A DNA stretch of 6,418 nucleotides from Armatimonadota bacterium (GTDB taxonomy: Bacteria > Armatimonadota > Fimbriimonadia > Fimbriimonadales > Fimbriimonadaceae). Position 1 is the stretch's first letter; every line of letters starts with the position of its first letter. The stretch covers positions 1-6,418 of the forward strand of contig JAEYWW010000187.1 of assembly GCA_023428805.1 (NCBI GenBank). The letters run 5' to 3'. The notes under the pieces are model-generated. The model was not told the DNA's origin and searched no databases. It saw nothing but the letters and a program-made list of their open reading frames with translations. The translations under genes and the position numbers were made by a program. Of this stretch, positions 5,306 to 6,418 are shown in pieces.

Positions 5306-6418
5306 TTATCCCCCGTTGGGTGGAACGGGCATCGGTCTATACGTCCGTTCGGCTCCGAAGAGTTCACGTGCGTTGCCCATGATCCGGGTAGCTTCCGCAA
5401 GGCTGAGCACGGACTCGTCTCCCGCTTCCTTGTCTCCCTGCTTGGCGAAGGCCATCATTTCCAACGCAGACTGACTCAGCAATTTGTGGGCCAAGGTGCG
5501 TTCGCCGTGGCTCTTCTGGTGGGCCTCCGGCGGAGGCATCTTGGAAAGAATACGGGCAAGAGCCGTCGCCTGGCGCTCCACTTCTTCCGCCGCAGGCGCC
5601 ATCTCGCCGCCTCTGACACGAATGGAGGGAAGGAGGCTTGACATCCGCTTCGCAAGATCAGAGGCGGCCAAGTCAATGAGCTGGATGCTGAAATAGTACT
5701 GCTCGGGCGTCGCGCCTCCGGCGGGGATCTTCGCGGCGGCAAGCTGGGCTTCAGAAGCGTCCAAGTCCCCATTCAGGCCATAGGCCAGGGCCAGCCCCCT
5801 GCGGGCGGCGAAGCGGTCTTCAAAGCCGAGCGCCTTCTCATAAGCGGCGATCGCCTGACTCAACTTTCCTTCAAAAAGATTGATGTCGCCCAGAATGCGC
5901 TGGGCGAGGAAGCCGTCTGCACCGCGGGCCAACGCCTCCTGGATGTCCTGCTTGGCCTCTTCCGGCTTTCCGGCGAGCATCCAGCAGCGTGCGGCGGCCA
6001 GCCAGAGATCGGAGTTGTCAACGGACAAACGCGCGGCGCGGCGCCCTTCGTCGGCCGCCTGCTCATTCATTCCCTGCTGGCTCAAAAGCTCGATCAGCAG
6101 AATCCGGCGTTCCGGCTCGAAGGGGTCGAGATCAATGGCATCTTTGAGAAGCAGGATGGCGAGGTCGGTTCTACCCGCCTCAATGTGCTTCTGCGCCTCG
6201 TCCATGACGGCTTTGGAGGCGGCGGCATCCACGACCGGCGGCGGCGGCTCGACAATGCTCGCGATTCCGCCCGCTCCAATATTGCTCCCTCCGCCTCCCC
6301 CCGTCGCGGGGTCAAGTCTCGGCGGCGCAACCGGGCCGCCAATCTCTTTCAAGGGGCCGTCAAACAGGCCAGTGATCATCGTCTTCGCGAGCGAGCGGGC
6401 CGTGGCATCCCAATCGGG
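5306..6418 (-). CDS. TPR-repeat protein, 5' end outside the window
   Basis: Tetratricopeptide-type helical hairpins run from about residue 53 to 220, counting from the ATG at 6377-6379: roughly 53-86, 87-120, 123-153, 157-187 and 188-218. Typical TPR positions are seen in 'AGRTDLAILLLKDAIDLDP', 'AGKPEEAKQDIQEALARG' and 'EGKLSQAIAAYEKAL'. Before them lies a low-complexity Gly/Pro linker (about 15-50). After them is a charged helical C-terminal region with a Pro-rich tail. The frame has no stop between 6379 and the window edge (13 further codons, reading PDWDATARSLAKT) and the ATG at 6379 has no good ribosome binding site, so the true start is probably beyond the window. TPRs mediate protein-protein contacts, so a scaffold role beside the PilZ protein is plausible but inferred. 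No enzymatic motif is visible. Confidence 0.8.
   Translation of the reverse strand, partial: PDWDATARSLAKTMITGLFDGPLKEIGGPVAPPRLDPATGGGGGSNIGAGGIASIVEPPPPVVDAAASKAVMDEAQKHIEAGRTDLAILLLKDAIDLDPFEPERRILLIELLSQQGMNEQAADEGRRAARLSVDNSDLWLAAARCWMLAGKPEEAKQDIQEALARGADGFLAQRILGDINLFEGKLSQAIAAYEKALGFEDRFAARRGLALAYGLNGDLDASEAQLAAAKIPAGGATPEQYYFSIQLIDLAASDLAKRMSSLLPSIRVRGGEMAPAAEEVERQATALARILSKMPPPEAHQKSHGERTLAHKLLSQSALEMMAFAKQGDKEAGDESVLSLAEATRIMGNARELFGAERTYRPMPVPPNGG

Noticed and set aside
4725..5474. 249-codon + strand frame opposite the PilZ and TPR genes
   Set aside because: It spans two - strand genes with clear domains and has no domain of its own.

Overview
The window is GC-rich bacterial chromosomal DNA with tightly packed genes. 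It cannot be assigned to a phylum from sequence alone. The overlapping genes, non-ATG starts, dense intergenic palindromes and a PilZ/TPR pair fit many GC-rich free-living Gram-negative lineages (a planctomycete-like organism is one guess, held weakly).

Region 1 (1-598) is non-coding: an array of three near-identical units and a truncated fourth. Each unit joins a REP/MITE-like element (outer arms CCCTCACC/GGTGAGGG enclosing two GC-rich hairpins) to a second palindrome, CTTCAGTCC...GGACTGAAG. The third unit carries an extra element of about 104 bp, itself three consecutive hairpins, sitting between the two hairpins of its host. Translations across this region are proline/arginine-rich and not real proteins.

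Region 2 (628-4502, + strand) is a four-gene unit in which every junction overlaps: (a) an aldo/keto reductase-fold protein that appears to have lost most of the catalytic tetrad; (b) a 90-residue three-helix membrane protein, most likely starting at TTG; (c) an FAD-dependent amine oxidase of the monoamine oxidase type; (d) a YtcJ-like amidohydrolase with all metal ligands, most likely starting at GTG. The overlaps (16, 4 and 17 nt) predict one mRNA with translational coupling. Flavin-dependent C-N oxidation plus amide/ring hydrolysis suggests catabolism or scavenging of an amine or amide compound, but the substrate cannot be read from the sequence.

Region 3 (4503-4649) is a convergent intergenic gap with three small inverted repeats, the last of which looks like a terminator.

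Region 4 (4650-6418, - strand) holds two genes separated by 2 nt: a TPR-repeat protein whose frame is still open at the right window edge, followed by a membrane-anchored YcgR-like PilZ protein with an intact c-di-GMP-binding signature. They are probably co-transcribed from a promoter outside the window and convergent with region 2.
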